A stretch of 64,000 bases of DNA from Pestalotiopsis fici W106-1 (taxonomy: Eukaryota; Ascomycota; Sordariomycetes; Amphisphaeriales; Sporocadaceae). The first letter of the stretch is position 1; each line of letters opens with the position of its first letter. Made by a program: the position numbers and the translations under genes. The stretch is from positions 124,001 to 188,000 of the forward strand of contig NW_006917099.1 of the NCBI RefSeq assembly GCF_000516985.1. Reading direction: 5' to 3'. Below, one piece after another: positions 53,503 through 64,000 of the stretch. The notes under the pieces were generated by a model. It saw only the letters and a program-made list of their open reading frames with translations, had not been told where the DNA came from and did no database searches.

Positions 53503-55068
53503 TTACAAAGATACCCGATCTAACATTTCCAGCACCTTTCTAATATATGCTTCCCTATCACCACTCCCCTCGCCCACGTCATCCAGCCCTTCCAGGCACG
53601 CCACAATCACCTCTCCCACCACGCTGCCCATGGCCCGGGGCACCTCCTTCCTCGCGAAGCCCAGAAACCTCTCCCGCATCGCTTCGGGACTCAGTGCCTT
53701 CCTTGTGCTGGCCGAGACCAGACCGCGATTGCGCTCCCAGGCGACGCCGTTCCAACGCACGAACGAGGTCCAGAGCGAAAGCTCGATGAATAGCACGCCG
53801 AGGGCGTAAACGTCGTCGCGAAGGGAGTATCTGCGGTCTGGCGCACCTTGGCGGTCGGGAGGCAGGTAGTATGCGTTCTGGAGGTCCGCCGTTCGCGTAT
53901 ACGACGTGGTCGCCGCATCGGCGCGGCTGAGGTCGAAACCCAGAAGGAACGATGTGCCGAGCACGTGGGGGAATCCTTTTGACTCAAAGTCGCGCTCCCT
54001 GCTGCCTTGTCTGGAAGTCTGGGCGGAGGAGGGTTCCGAAGAAATTGAGCTCCCGAAGAGTATGATGTTGTCAGCCCGTATCGACTTGTGCACATGGCCG
54101 GCGACGTGCACCCACAGCAATGCGCTGGCGAGGCGCTTCATTAGCGCCAACCGCTCGTCGAGCGAGTGCTTTGCGTACGCGGCTTCAGTCCTTGCGTCGG
54201 TCCCATACAGCAGTGCACATCGGAGAGATATCGGGTCCTCGTAGCCGTCCGGGACGCTGTACTTTAGGGTGGACCCTGAATAGCCTCTACAGGCAAGGAG
54301 CGAGGTAATGGCTGGATCTGAGGCGGACAGAAACGAAGCGATGCCGCGTACGTCTGCCTCAGTCGCGAGGGTAAGGGCGTGGGTTTCCAGGAGGTACGAT
54401 GGCGAGGTGGCAGTGTGCGGGTGGTACAACACAGAGGAATAGTCGATTGGTTTGCACCCAGCAGGCGAGATGTCGCGCGGCGACAGGCATAGGGACGCCG
54501 AGGTAAGTGATGACGACAACGGGCCAGACTCATGAAACGTACGAGCGATCATGTCGAGCAGTCTGGTAAGCGATGGAGAGCGCTGCACAGCATTGGCTTG
54601 AGCCGTGAACAGGGCAGGGACTTTGCGCCCGCTGGAGAGCACCGTGATAAACACCACATCGTTGAAACGCCTCTCCCAGTCCAGAAGCTCACTGTCGAAC
54701 TTCTTGAAGGCCCCTCTGCCCCTCAATGCGAACCCAGCTTTCCTCAACCACGCTTTTTCCACGTCTGTCATACCGACAAGCGCATCACGGAAATCCGCAA
54801 GCAACCCATCGAGGACACGTAAAAGCCGGTGCAAGGTGGCCTTTGCATTATCACTAAAGGCTGCGTAGCTGCCGCATGCAAAGTCAGTGAGCTCAGAGAC
54901 ATGCAGCAGATGGGTCTCGAGTTTAAGCACCGTGTAAGCAAGATGTGTATCGGCTTGACGGTAAGCAGAGATGAGGACTACCAGCGCCGCAATGCTGTCT
55001 TTGATAGGCTGTATCAGTGGCGGTATAGCGACGGCAAGGCTCACTGCCCCGACAATCAGTTCAGCCAT
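53503..55068 (-). CDS. HeLo-like domain plus pseudokinase protein (MLKL-like architecture)
   Basis: This is a single exon of 521 residues. The first 145 residues resemble fungal HeLo-type domains: a hydrophobic first helix (AELIVGAVSLAVAIPPLIQ), several amphipathic helices and a closing LLDWERRFNDVVFITVL. A protein-kinase-like fold follows from about 205 to the end. The catalytic loop reads HVHKSIRADNI (325-335), with Ser in place of the HRD aspartate, and the DFG position reads GFD (377-379). It therefore lacks both catalytic aspartates and is a pseudokinase. Later features (DDVYALGVLFIELSLW) match the kinase F-helix. HeLo domains insert in membranes in fungal cell death, and HeLo-like plus pseudokinase is the layout of animal MLKL. 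It is divergently transcribed from an ankyrin-kinase gene across 345 bp. The HeLo call is from recognition, not from a profile search. Confidence 0.78.
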   Translation of the reverse strand: MAELIVGAVSLAVAIPPLIQPIKDSIAALVVLISAYRQADTHLAYTVLKLETHLLHVSELTDFACGSYAAFSDNAKATLHRLLRVLDGLLADFRDALVGMTDVEKAWLRKAGFALRGRGAFKKFDSELLDWERRFNDVVFITVLSSGRKVPALFTAQANAVQRSPSLTRLLDMIARTFHESGPLSSSLTSASLCLSPRDISPAGCKPIDYSSVLYHPHTATSPSYLLETHALTLATEADVRGIASFLSASDPAITSLLACRGYSGSTLKYSVPDGYEDPISLRCALLYGTDARTEAAYAKHSLDERLALMKRLASALLWVHVAGHVHKSIRADNIILFGSSISSEPSSAQTSRQGSRERDFESKGFPHVLGTSFLLGFDLSRADAATTSYTRTADLQNAYYLPPDRQGAPDRRYSLRDDVYALGVLFIELSLWTSFVRWNGVAWERNRGLVSASTRKALSPEAMRERFLGFARKEVPRAMGSVVGEVIVACLEGLDDVGEGSGDREAYIRKVLEMLDRVSL

Positions 55069-55413
55069 CCTCGTGAAACGTCAGTATAGATGGTTGAGGT
55101 GTGCTTATGTTCTCATGGCAGGGCGATGGACGTGGTAATATTTGCTTCGTTTCAGCCGCACCGCCCGCATATGCACGTCCTCTAAGGCGCTGAACTGATA
55201 ACACAGTACTTCGCCCGTGACGGGCCAGGCGCAGATAAGTGATAGCAACGCCAATCGATTGGGCCTGAAGACGAATCTGAGACTGGGTAGAGCTACGTCT
55301 CGATAGAAATACGTACCATCTTCCACAATTACATTTCCTTGTCCTGTCTCTCAATAGTGAGTTTGATACAACGCGACCGCATTCGTTAGTCACCTCACCC
55401 GGGCACCTTGACA
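55069..55413. promoter_or_regulatory. 345-bp shared promoter of pseudokinase and kinase-ankyrin genes
   Basis: Both genes start outward from this short region, so co-regulation is likely. No obvious factor site stands out. The open frames crossing it on the minus strand have no domain. Confidence 0.6.
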
Positions 55414-58400
55414 ATGTCAACAATCTCTAGAGCAACAGAGTCCAGCTTCAGCTTGCACACCCAACGCCGCCCGCTCCCCTCCTTCTCGGCCTCATCAGCG
55501 ACCACTTCTCCCTCCCAACGACCCTCCCCCCTTGTCCCGTCTTCTTTACAGGATATCGCCACCGAACACCTTACGCTGCCCCAACAATGGTACGCTACCT
55601 CTGCAGACTCAGCTCCCCCAGAGCCTGATATCCTGCGGCTCCTGCTTACACTGGCACGGAATAACGTGCGGATCGCGCCAATCGCCGAGGTATCAACAAC
55701 GGCCGCGGCCTCCGCACCGCCCCGCTCGGGATCCTTCAGCGACGTGCGGATCGGGGAATGGACGCCGCCCTCACGACCGGCAGTGCGTGTCGCACTGAAG
55801 AGCTACAAGGCGCTCCGGCCACTGGTGTGCGCGCCGGGCAGCGATGCCGCGATCCTGCGTGCGCGCGCCATGCACGACCTGCTCTTTGAGCTGGAGATTA
55901 TGGCCCGCTGCCGGCACCAGAATGTGGCACGGGTGCTCGGAGTTATATTTGATGAGGCCCACATATTCCCATCCTCCACCTCCGCCTCCGCCTCCGCCTC
56001 CCCACTCCCTACGGTCGCTGCAAACGCGGACTTTTTCATCGCTCCAATTCTCCTGCTCGAGCCTGCGATGGCCGAGACGCCGGATCTGGCAAGCTACTTG
56101 GATTCTTCTCGTACCGGCCGCGGAATAGTGTCTGTGAATCTTGAGGCTCGAATCGACCTGGTCAAGGGCATCGCCCGAGGCTTAGCTGCGCTGCACTCCC
56201 TCGGCGTCGTGCACGCGGATCTGAAGCCGGAGAACGTGCTGCTCTTTCCGGCCGAGGACGGTTTTCAGCGGCACGTCGTCCCCAAGATCACCGACTTCGG
56301 GATGAGCGGGCTGTCAACTTCGAGAGATGCGCCGCGGGGCGGCACTGAGCTGTGGAATTCGCCCGAGTGCCTGAAATCCGCTGGTGAGAAGATGAGGGCA
56401 CATGCGACGAAGAGCCCGAGAGATGTGTACTCATTCGGACTGGTTACATATTTCACATTGATGCAAGGTCTCAGTCTTTTCTGCGCAATGTCCACAAAGG
56501 AAGCCGAGGCGCTGAGGCTGGACAAAAGAGACTGCGTGGCCATGTTTGCGATTGAGTCGTCGGCTGACGAGCTGGAGGGGTCAACATTCGAGGTCGGAAT
56601 AGGCAAGCTATTCTGGGGGTGTCTGAGACTGAACCCGGAAGAGCGATGGAAAAGTGTAGCGAGGGTGGAGGAGATCTTTGATATAGAACCCCGCCAGAAG
56701 TCTAAAGAGAAGGGCAGCTGGCGGAAAAGTGTTCTGACTCGTTGGAGGCCGAACAACGGCAAGGCGAACAGCAAGGAAAACATCAAAACCGACACCAGCC
56801 CCAACCAAGAGGAGTTTTTGCCGTTTGGAACAACCAAGCTAGGGGGTAAGGTAAGTCTTTTGAGTTGCCGCTCTATACTTTATCACATTCACGTTACGAA
56901 TAGACTCATCTGTCTGCTCAGATCGTCGACCATGACCGTGTGGCCCTGCTCACGATGAACCAAGTCTACCACACTTTCAACACGCCTGACACCCTGCCGG
57001 CTAACTTGCGTCTCGCACTCTCGCAGCAACTATACCACATGATTCTTACAACGCCAGACTTTCCCACCCTTCCGTTTGCTTATAAAAGGGCTGCACTGAT
57101 GCTTCTATCGTCCGAGATGCTCGAAGCTCTCTACCTCGCACGCCCCGAGTATAAGATATTCGCGCTCACGATGCCTGACGCCGTGATCGCAGTCTACCGC
57201 CAGATGGCCGTGGACCAACCCGAGACCGTCCAGGACTTTGTACTCAGTTGTAATGACGTCCATCTAAATGCCCTTAAGGTGTATGCTGGGATGGCGAGCC
57301 CGACGGAGATTTGTGCCGCCCGCGATGCGGCGCTGAAGCTGTCAGACACGCACCTTATGATATACATGGGGATTAACACGATTCTCGCGGCAGCTCGTGG
57401 CAGCCTCGGTAGTATGCGACAGTTGGCGGCACCCTTTGGCTGGACTCCTCTGCATTCCGCGGTGCTGACGGATTGCGTTGAGACAGTCAAATTTGTACTC
57501 GGAAAGGGTGGCGATGTCAATGCACCTCTTGCGATTGCCGCGAGATACACTCTAACGCCTCTGCACCTTGCAGTTGTGCTCGGACGCGTCAAGTTCGTCG
57601 AAGTACTGCTCAAGGTGCAGGGCGTGGACGTGCGGACCCGAGACTACGGGAGGTTCGGCGTGACGCCGTCGCACACCTGCGCAGACTTCAAGTCGGCGAA
57701 GCAGCTCGAGATCTTGTCAATCCTCCTAGCGCACGACAGCACGCTGGTTCGGGCGCGCGACGAGGACAATCGTACGCCGCTGCACCATGCCGCGTTATGG
57801 GAGAACCTGCCTGCGGTTAAGCTCCTGATCCAGCACGGCGCAGAAATTGACGCACTCGATGTTCGTGGATCAACGCCATTACATCTCGCATATATGGCGG
57901 CCAACGGGTGGCAGAGTAGTGACATGATTCAACCGCCCGATGAAAGAGAAGGCGTGATCCGGATCATGCATCCGCTTACCTTGCCGCCAGGAACGATAGA
58001 GAAGGGGGGTAAGTTTGCAGCAGCATTTGAGACGGGTTTTGCGAAGGCGATTGTTCCACCTCCATCTCCTTCTTCTTCTTCTTCTTCTTCTTCTTCCCCT
58101 CCAGCCCGTCCACCAGGGTCGATGATCGATATATTGCGACTCCTTTTCCCAGTGTACAAGCGCATTGTCTCAGACGAGACGCCGCCCGGGCATGATGCCT
58201 TCCTGTTATTCCGGCGTACCAAAGATCCAGTTGTTTACGATGCTGTACTTGCCTTCTACGACGATGCTGCGCGCTCGCGGCGCGACAACGACGCCGCAGG
58301 AGGCCCGCGCGCTCTCGACCTCGAGCTTGCCCATTTGCCAGGCTGTCTCAGCGTCCGGCCCGATGTAGGCGAGATAGAGATGAACATAAGCAAGTTTGTG

Positions 58401-59972
58401 GATGTGCAGCGACGCTCTGCGTACTTTTCGAGTCATTACAAGGAGAAGCAGTTCATGGTGGGCGAGACATATATTCGCTCCGCGGACGGCAGGCAGATGT
58501 TGAGGCTTCTGTTACGGAAAGGGGCGGATCCAGCCAGACTGAATGCATTGGGCGAGGCGCCAGAAGCATGGGCGTACTGTAAACAAGACCTATCATACTC
58601 GCTCCGAGTACCACTGGACGATTCACTCATCAGCTACGAGCCAAAGCGGTGCTTCATTATCAGTGAATGGTGCGTATAAGCTCTGTTGACTGCGGTTTAC
58701 CAGGGTGGTTTAGGGACGAAGTCGTAAAGATTTGCTGACCACTGTTTCTTCTTATAGCCCCATGATTCACACTCCTGCTCCTATTCTCTTATTTGATATT
58801 GAGGCATATTCACAGGGGGGCCTCTTTGTTGCGCCGTTCAAGGGGGACTGGACAATATGGACGTGGCTACAAGATGTGCTGCCCTGCCCGTCAGACTTGA
58901 TTCTCTTGGTTGTCGCGCAGCGTTTCTCTACCATGGCCGCCGCAGTGGATGTCGGGTCCCAGAAAGTCATCGTCGAGGTGCAGATGCACCCTCCAAATGT
59001 AAGGAAATCATATGTGCCCCCTACCCTCCGGGTGTGAGATTCCTTCCTCTTTAGATCTTGAGAAAACTGACATGTATGATCTGCAACGCAGGATCTTCAC
59101 AACTCGACAAAAACCCTACTCCGCCAAGAGTGGCTACTCATTGAGCTGCTCCCCCGACCTAACGAGCCGTTTGTTCTACGCCTTGGTGACATCCCACTGA
59201 AGCACAAGGCGACTCTTCTAGTCAACTTGCGCTCGTCGAACCCGCCGGGTTCGGTGGTCGCTCCTTTTGTAAGTCGTTTGCCTCTTTTGGTCCATTTCGG
59301 ACAATCTATCCCACGCTTCCTAACAAGAGGCCGCGTTTCTACCTACAGGCGATAACTTCAATCACTCTTCGCGCACGGCAATTTTCCGCATTGGATGAAC
59401 CGCTCAGCTCGACGCCAAAAAGAAGTAGCTCAATACCGTCCTCCTCCGCAGCTGCTTCTCTGATCCACCCGCTGTTAAGAGCACCAGTCGAAACAGTGGC
59501 CCTCCCCCGATTTCGTCATGGGGCGCACTGGCATGCCTGTCCAGCCCAACCTTCGAAACCGAACAAGTTTATACCGTTATCAATCCATCGCTCCCGCCAA
59601 AACGCCATTATCAAAGAGGAAACAGCAGAACTGACCTTGAAATCGCCCAACCCTCTCCTGTACACACGACCCGTTGTGTCCACTTCCGAGAGTGACGAAA
59701 AGACCTATGGTCCAAAGACGTGGCATTATCCGCTCACCGCGGGCAACGTGAGCTACGAGGAGATGCGGATGTTCAGTGATGGCATCGAAGGGGTGCGAGC
59801 AGAGACAAATCAGGTCATCGACCAGGCGGCCAACATCTTTGGTGGGGATTCGGAGCAGTTCAGACAGATAAAAGGGAGAATGGAGGGAGCTTTTGCCCAA
59901 CTCCTGATAGCTTTGCAGGAGTTCGATGATGACAAGACAAGCGCATTGTTTGGAGTGAGCCGATCGGCTTGA
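55414..59972 (+). CDS. protein kinase-ankyrin repeat protein (RIPK4-like architecture)
   Basis: Exons are 55414-56850, 56922-58669, 58758-58998, 59092-59268 and 59349-59972, giving 1408 residues; all four junctions keep frame. After a Ser/Pro-rich, low-complexity N-terminus the kinase domain shows VALK (Lys129), an alpha-C Glu near 160, HADLKPEN (267-274), DFG (294-296) and an SPE in place of APE. It therefore has the residues for catalysis, though the glycine loop (SGSFSDV) is unusual. A basic linker precedes ankyrin repeats from about 650 to 810, with one more repeat-like unit near 1000-1030, a poly-serine run near 865 (CTT repeats) and a C-terminal region of about 340 residues without a recognised domain. 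The first intron (56851-56921) could in principle separate two genes, but the in-frame join and lack of a stop favour one. Its divergent neighbour is a HeLo-pseudokinase protein. Confidence 0.82.
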
Positions 59973-61700
59973 TGCGCATGGTTGGAATTCCTACCAAAGT
60001 GTTATCTATAAGCGGATATACGAGTGCATATGCAGCAGTTATTTCCATCCGTGTGCAAAACTCACTGGTACATGAATGGCGGGTTCCTCTTCCGAAAATG
60101 ACAACCTTGTCGTCTTGTGACCCATATTTATCGAGGCAGGCTTATAGACGCCGCCAAGCACGATTATTAGTAGAACCACCATCTTGGACGACTGGTAAGA
60201 ATTTAGATTTACTAATTGTTGATCAAGGTGGTGCTTGCCTATTGGAGTTTAAACTGGTCTGATATGGGTGTCAATTGTGTGATGTGTTGATCTATGTTCT
60301 GCGCCTCCAGTTTTGACGAGGTACATCTATCTGAACACCATGGTGTTGATCCGTGTGCTCAAGCACACCCCAGTGTATGGGAACCATAATCCACCATCTG
60401 ACAATTATATATATGCACTATAATAGTTTAGCAGGGCGCAGAACGAAACGCCGCAGGACCCGAGAAGCTGGGTCGGATTAGATAAAAAAGCGAGGGTGAG
60501 AGATCAAAGTCAGCTTTTAGCACCATGCGCCGGCCCGTGAGATTCTTAAAAGCTACTAGAAGCGAGACCGAGGCCGCGAAAGAACGTGGCTTGGGGGGGG
60601 GGGGAAGACCTCCAACGCCAAGTATACCCTTCCTTGTTGGGATATATGTAAGCATGCGTCCGACGGCTATCATGTGATTTCTTGCCTTCTTGTCGTTTTC
60701 AGGTGTAGCAAATGCAATCTATGAAACCTAGATTTGGGGGGGAAGTGTTTGTATTCCGTTCGCATTGTGCCACCCTCTCTCCGAAAATGGATGAATAATG
60801 TGCGCCATTCCCGAACACGAGACACCCTGCGACTCCCAAAACGGCCAAGCTATCTTTTTGTTTTTGTATCACCTCATCTTGTACCACCTTTGAGGCGGGT
60901 GCCGACTCTGACCACCATCTTTTGTAATCACCTATTCGCTCTTTTTGGAATTGATCTATCGAAAAAAAAAATAAGTGCGGTCTCCTATCTCCGTCTGAGG
61001 ATTGACTCGGCATGTGCTACACAACAGCTGTGCTTGACCGGCCGGCCCCGCGAGAAGCAGGATTCCCAATATGGAATTCTCTAGCTTCACCTTTTGTCCG
61101 AAAACGTCCGTAAGGCTTATTGTGCCGGTGGCACTTGGCGCATCTCGGCTGGTTGATGCTGATCTCGGGCTAGGACACGAGTACAGCCCAATAGCTGTGT
61201 ACGGATATGGTCTCGAGCGAACCTCGTGGCTGGCAGATTAGATTATACATTGTTTTCGTGGCATGGTCTTGTTGACGATTTGTGGTGAAAAAATTGACCG
61301 GAAAAGATCATCGTCACGTAATAAATGACATGGGCACCAATCATGAAAGAAAATCAAACAGTGTGGTATATTCGTGTGGGTTAAGACTATTAGGAGATGT
61401 GTAGATGCAGTGTGTCCGTCCGTTTGGTGAATGTTGCCATTCTGCCCATTCTTCCATTCTGTTACTCTAAATCCAAAAACCTGCGACCATGGTATCCTTA
61501 TGCCTGTATAAACCAGACCAATGCAAATGCAAATGCAGTATGATATAAAACTTGCCAGCAAGGAAAGACAGAGAAAGTGAGAAGAAGAAAAATGATGACG
61601 CCATGTAAATGCAAATGAGTACCCGCCCTGACCCTTTCCTCTCATCCGCGTCCGTCCTTGAGAGTGTGATGATCCAGTATGAAGAAAAGAAAATGACAAT
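59973..61700. other. intergenic region
   Basis: There is a run of 12 Gs at 60593-60604 and an A-run near 60961. A weak open frame at 59969-60262 shows no domain. No gene is supported in these 1.7 kb. Confidence 0.5.
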
Positions 61701-62525
61701 TTAGTGGTAAGATTCCCTGCCTGGCAGCACAAAGCGGACCTTCTTGATCGGCTTGCCCGCGACGGTAGGGATCTGCATGGGAGCCGTCTTGTGCTCCTGG
61801 AAGTATGCCTCCAAGTCCTCGGTGCTGAGGCCCCGCTCGCTCAGTGTCTCCTTCTCGGGCTCCTCCTCGATAGACCAGACATCGGGGCTAGGCTCGCGCC
61901 ACGAGTGTCGGCGTAGCAGGGGCACGCTCCGCGACCGGGTGTGGCCAAACGTACGTCGAGACGGCGGTGGCGCAAACCGCTTAGAGGGTCGACCGCGCAG
62001 CGAGCCCACGTGGAATGAGTCTGGCGATAGCATGGACTCGAGACTGCTGCCGCTGCCGGGTGAGGCGCCGGCCGATCTGGGCCTCTCGATGCCAAGGTCG
62101 GGAAGACCAAGCGGGAGTGACTTGCTGGGCCGGAAGCGAACATAGTCCTCGTCATCGTCCGAGTCGCTATCGAGGATGGCACAGTCATGTTGGCTGTTGT
62201 TGTTCTTTTTGTCACCCTTGCCCTTGGCCTTGTATGACTTGAGACCATCGAGGGTGGATGGGCTCACGCTGCGAATGATCTCTTGCGGCTTGTTTGCATC
62301 TTCGATACCAGCATCAAAGTCGAACTGGAACTCGAGGTCCTCGTCCTCGGGTGTGGCCGGGGTGAGAAAGTACCTTAGAGGGTCTCGCTGCAATAGCGGC
62401 ATGTCGAGGTCATCCTCGTCGGTGAACTCATCCTCGTCCAGCTGGGGAGTAGTAGGACGACCGGGCGAGGCCGGCCAGGAGCCTGGCCGTAGTGGCGAGA
62501 GCGTGCTGGTTGGGAAGTAAGGCAT
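61701..62525 (-). CDS. conserved-looking disordered acidic protein, unknown
   Basis: This is a single exon of 274 residues. The sequence is mostly disordered: a proline-rich N-terminus, acidic clusters (DEDEFTDEDDLDMP and SDSDDDEDY), an arginine/serine-rich centre (RRTFGHTRSRSVPLLRRHSWREPSP) that looks like a phosphorylation target, and a better ordered C-terminus (GLSTEDLEAYFQEHKTAP ... KKVRFVLPGR). The KKVRF motif near the end fits the RVxF-type docking site of protein phosphatase 1 (inference). No catalytic domain or signal peptide is seen. Nuclear or cytosolic location is likely. Confidence 0.7.
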   Translation of the reverse strand: MPYFPTSTLSPLRPGSWPASPGRPTTPQLDEDEFTDEDDLDMPLLQRDPLRYFLTPATPEDEDLEFQFDFDAGIEDANKPQEIIRSVSPSTLDGLKSYKAKGKGDKKNNNSQHDCAILDSDSDDDEDYVRFRPSKSLPLGLPDLGIERPRSAGASPGSGSSLESMLSPDSFHVGSLRGRPSKRFAPPPSRRTFGHTRSRSVPLLRRHSWREPSPDVWSIEEEPEKETLSERGLSTEDLEAYFQEHKTAPMQIPTVAGKPIKKVRFVLPGRESYH

Positions 62526-64000
62526 GGCTCTGGCTTTTGTATAGTTGTTGTTATTGTTGTTGTTATAAGGTTCTTAATAGAACTCGATATGGAAATGGGT
62601 CAGGTGGATGTATACCATTCCGTGCTCAAATATTTTATTTTTATTTTGTCTTTCTTTTCTTGTATGAATATTGCGATATTCGTTGTTGACCGCAATCTAA
62701 CAAGTGCCGCCGGGCTTCAGCCGGCTCAAGCTGTTGTGTCCAGGATGGAAACGAAAAGGAAATCCGGAGACCGTTGACGAAATCTCAGACGCGGAAAATG
62801 GGGATGAGTCGAAAGAAACAAAAGTCGTCTCAGCAAGCAAGACACGGCGGTGGCGGCATTCTTATATCTATATCATGACTAGGCAAGTTGGGTTGGTTGG
62901 TAGGCAGGCAGGTTACTTAGATACCTGATAGGCAGAAGAGAGGAGAGGATCTACGCCCCCGCCCGCCCTACGATGAGGACTAATAATCCCGGTAAGAGGT
63001 GTTCCCATCCCAGTCCCGCAGTCAGTCATTGCCCAATATGAACAGGTTGCCTTGTGAGTAGGCAGCCTGATTATTGGGCGGTCATCCCGCCTCGGCGCGC
63101 ATTGGGAGGGATCCCCACAGTGACAAGGGGGGGGTTCCATTACCTGACTTTGACTCGAAGGGTGACTGACTAACTTGATTATAGTGGACGTGAAGCGGGC
63201 GAGAAAATGTGTGAGTCTGTGCCACGGTGAACGCTTGTCTTGCCGGTTTCCTTGGTAGGGGATTGCCAGAAACGGAATCACGCGTCCAAACAGGGTGGGT
63301 AAGATGGCTAAGATGTGAGTGGAAACTTAAAAGGCTGGTCGATTTCTTACCAGGTCCAGGTAGGTAAGGGTAGGTAGCAGGCAGGTCAAAAAAGGTATAC
63401 GTACGGGGGGGAGGAGGCATCTAGCTGCGAGGATGGATGAGAGAGAGAGAGAGAGCAAGCGTCGTTGCAACCAACCAGGGAAATACGCACTTGGCCCAGG
63501 CTAGGTAAGACATTGAGGCCACCCTCAGGTAGGCCAGATGACCGCGTCGCACACACTCAGCCTCCAAAGCTTTGCGAAGCTGCCGCGCACACGGGAGCGT
63601 AGTGATTGTTACACTTGGATGCACGAGGCTCAAAAAGACAAGTCATGCTCAAAGGTCAAGGTTTCGGGCCCATGGCATCCCAGAGGCAGCTTGATTTGTT
63701 ATGCCAACCTACATAATGGCAGATCGACAAGAAACGAAGCCGTCTATGGAGGTTTTTGTGCAGCGTACCTTGCATTGCCTTGCCTTGCCGCTCCCCCGGC
63801 CGCGACGGATGTACGATCTCTTGCAGACGAAGACAGGCCTCATGATTGATCAGAGATATCCAGGGCTACATTGTAAAAGACAACGACAGACATTAGAGTC
63901 TTGTCTGCCGTTGGTCAGTATCACCATGGAATGGGGTACATGATCACCTTTGTGCCTCATCTTTTGCCGTGAGAGTCATTTTTTCCCCCTCCTTCGCTCT
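62526..64000. other. upstream/intergenic region with simple repeats
   Basis: No gene is supported. A (GA)n microsatellite lies at 63439-63455, and there are several CAGGTAGG- and GGTAGG-type short repeats around 63350-63390 and 62900. The open frames on both strands overlap and look like chance. Confidence 0.5.
63439..63455. repeat. (GA)n microsatellite
   Basis: About eight GA units in a row follow a GATGGATG stretch. Confidence 0.9.

Noticed and set aside
56851..56921. Splitting the kinase-ankyrin gene into two genes at this intron
   Set aside because: Donor and acceptor are standard, the frame continues, and no stop or promoter-like gap separates them.
1..64000. CRISPR arrays and tRNA genes
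   Set aside because: No regular spaced repeats, as expected in a fungus, and no cloverleaf with intact B-box could be recognised by eye; a tRNA scan would be needed to exclude tRNAs fully.

Overview
The window looks like chromosomal DNA of a filamentous ascomycete (Pezizomycotina, most likely Sordariomycetes/Hypocreales; the order is inference). The evidence is short 50-100 bp GT-AG introns, a Zn2Cys6 regulator, CFEM proteins, a Pth11-like rhodopsin-domain protein, a NACHT-ankyrin gene, a dispersed single 5S rRNA gene, and a 7 kb LTR retrotransposon carrying the C-to-T/G-to-A decay typical of repeat-induced point mutation (RIP).

Region 1 (1-15 kb) is a nitrogen-catabolic neighbourhood. It holds a LamA-type biotin-dependent carboxylase (minus, running off the left edge, with one in-frame TGA), a Zn2Cys6 regulator, a DUR3-type sodium/solute symporter and, divergent from the symporter, a LamB/YcsF (PxpA-like) protein. 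LamA contains biotin carboxylase, AHS2/PxpC and AHS1/PxpB parts, so with LamB it supplies the three subunit types of bacterial 5-oxoprolinase and of the Aspergillus nidulans lactam (2-pyrrolidinone) system. GATA-factor sites lie between the symporter and LamB. A copper amine oxidase and an aldo-keto reductase follow.

Region 2 (15-32 kb) holds a 1155-residue NACHT-ankyrin protein with nearly identical 99-bp ankyrin units, a 100-N assembly gap, two large multi-pass membrane proteins of unknown function, an F-box protein, a vWA-like protein and a DHA2-type MFS transporter.

Region 3 (32.5-42.3 kb) is a pair of divergent CFEM (cysteine-rich, probably heme/iron-related) genes. One is split by a complete 7024-bp Ty3/gypsy-type retrotransposon with 245-bp LTRs and an AGTCG target duplication. 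RIP is dense inside and fades in mirror image across the two outer LTR edges. Two ATCWGATAA-type iron-GATA sites lie between the CFEM genes.

Region 4 (43-53.5 kb) has a carotenoid-oxygenase-family enzyme, a gene-poor stretch, a small secreted protein, a rhodopsin-domain protein, an intact 5S rRNA gene, a 5'-half 5S pseudogene and an ankyrin/NLR-like relic. Three copies of a 160-169 bp element (15.2, 42.9 and 53.0 kb) end in a perfect hairpin. Two of them are flanked by 5-bp target duplications.

Region 5 (53.5-60 kb) is the most striking locus. A protein with a HeLo-like N-terminus and a pseudokinase is transcribed divergently, across a 345-bp shared promoter, from a 1408-residue active-type protein kinase fused to ankyrin repeats. 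The architectures parallel animal MLKL and RIPK-type proteins, which suggests a regulated cell-death module (inference). The window ends with a disordered acidic protein and gene-free flanks. All gene models come from reading frames and splice signals by eye.
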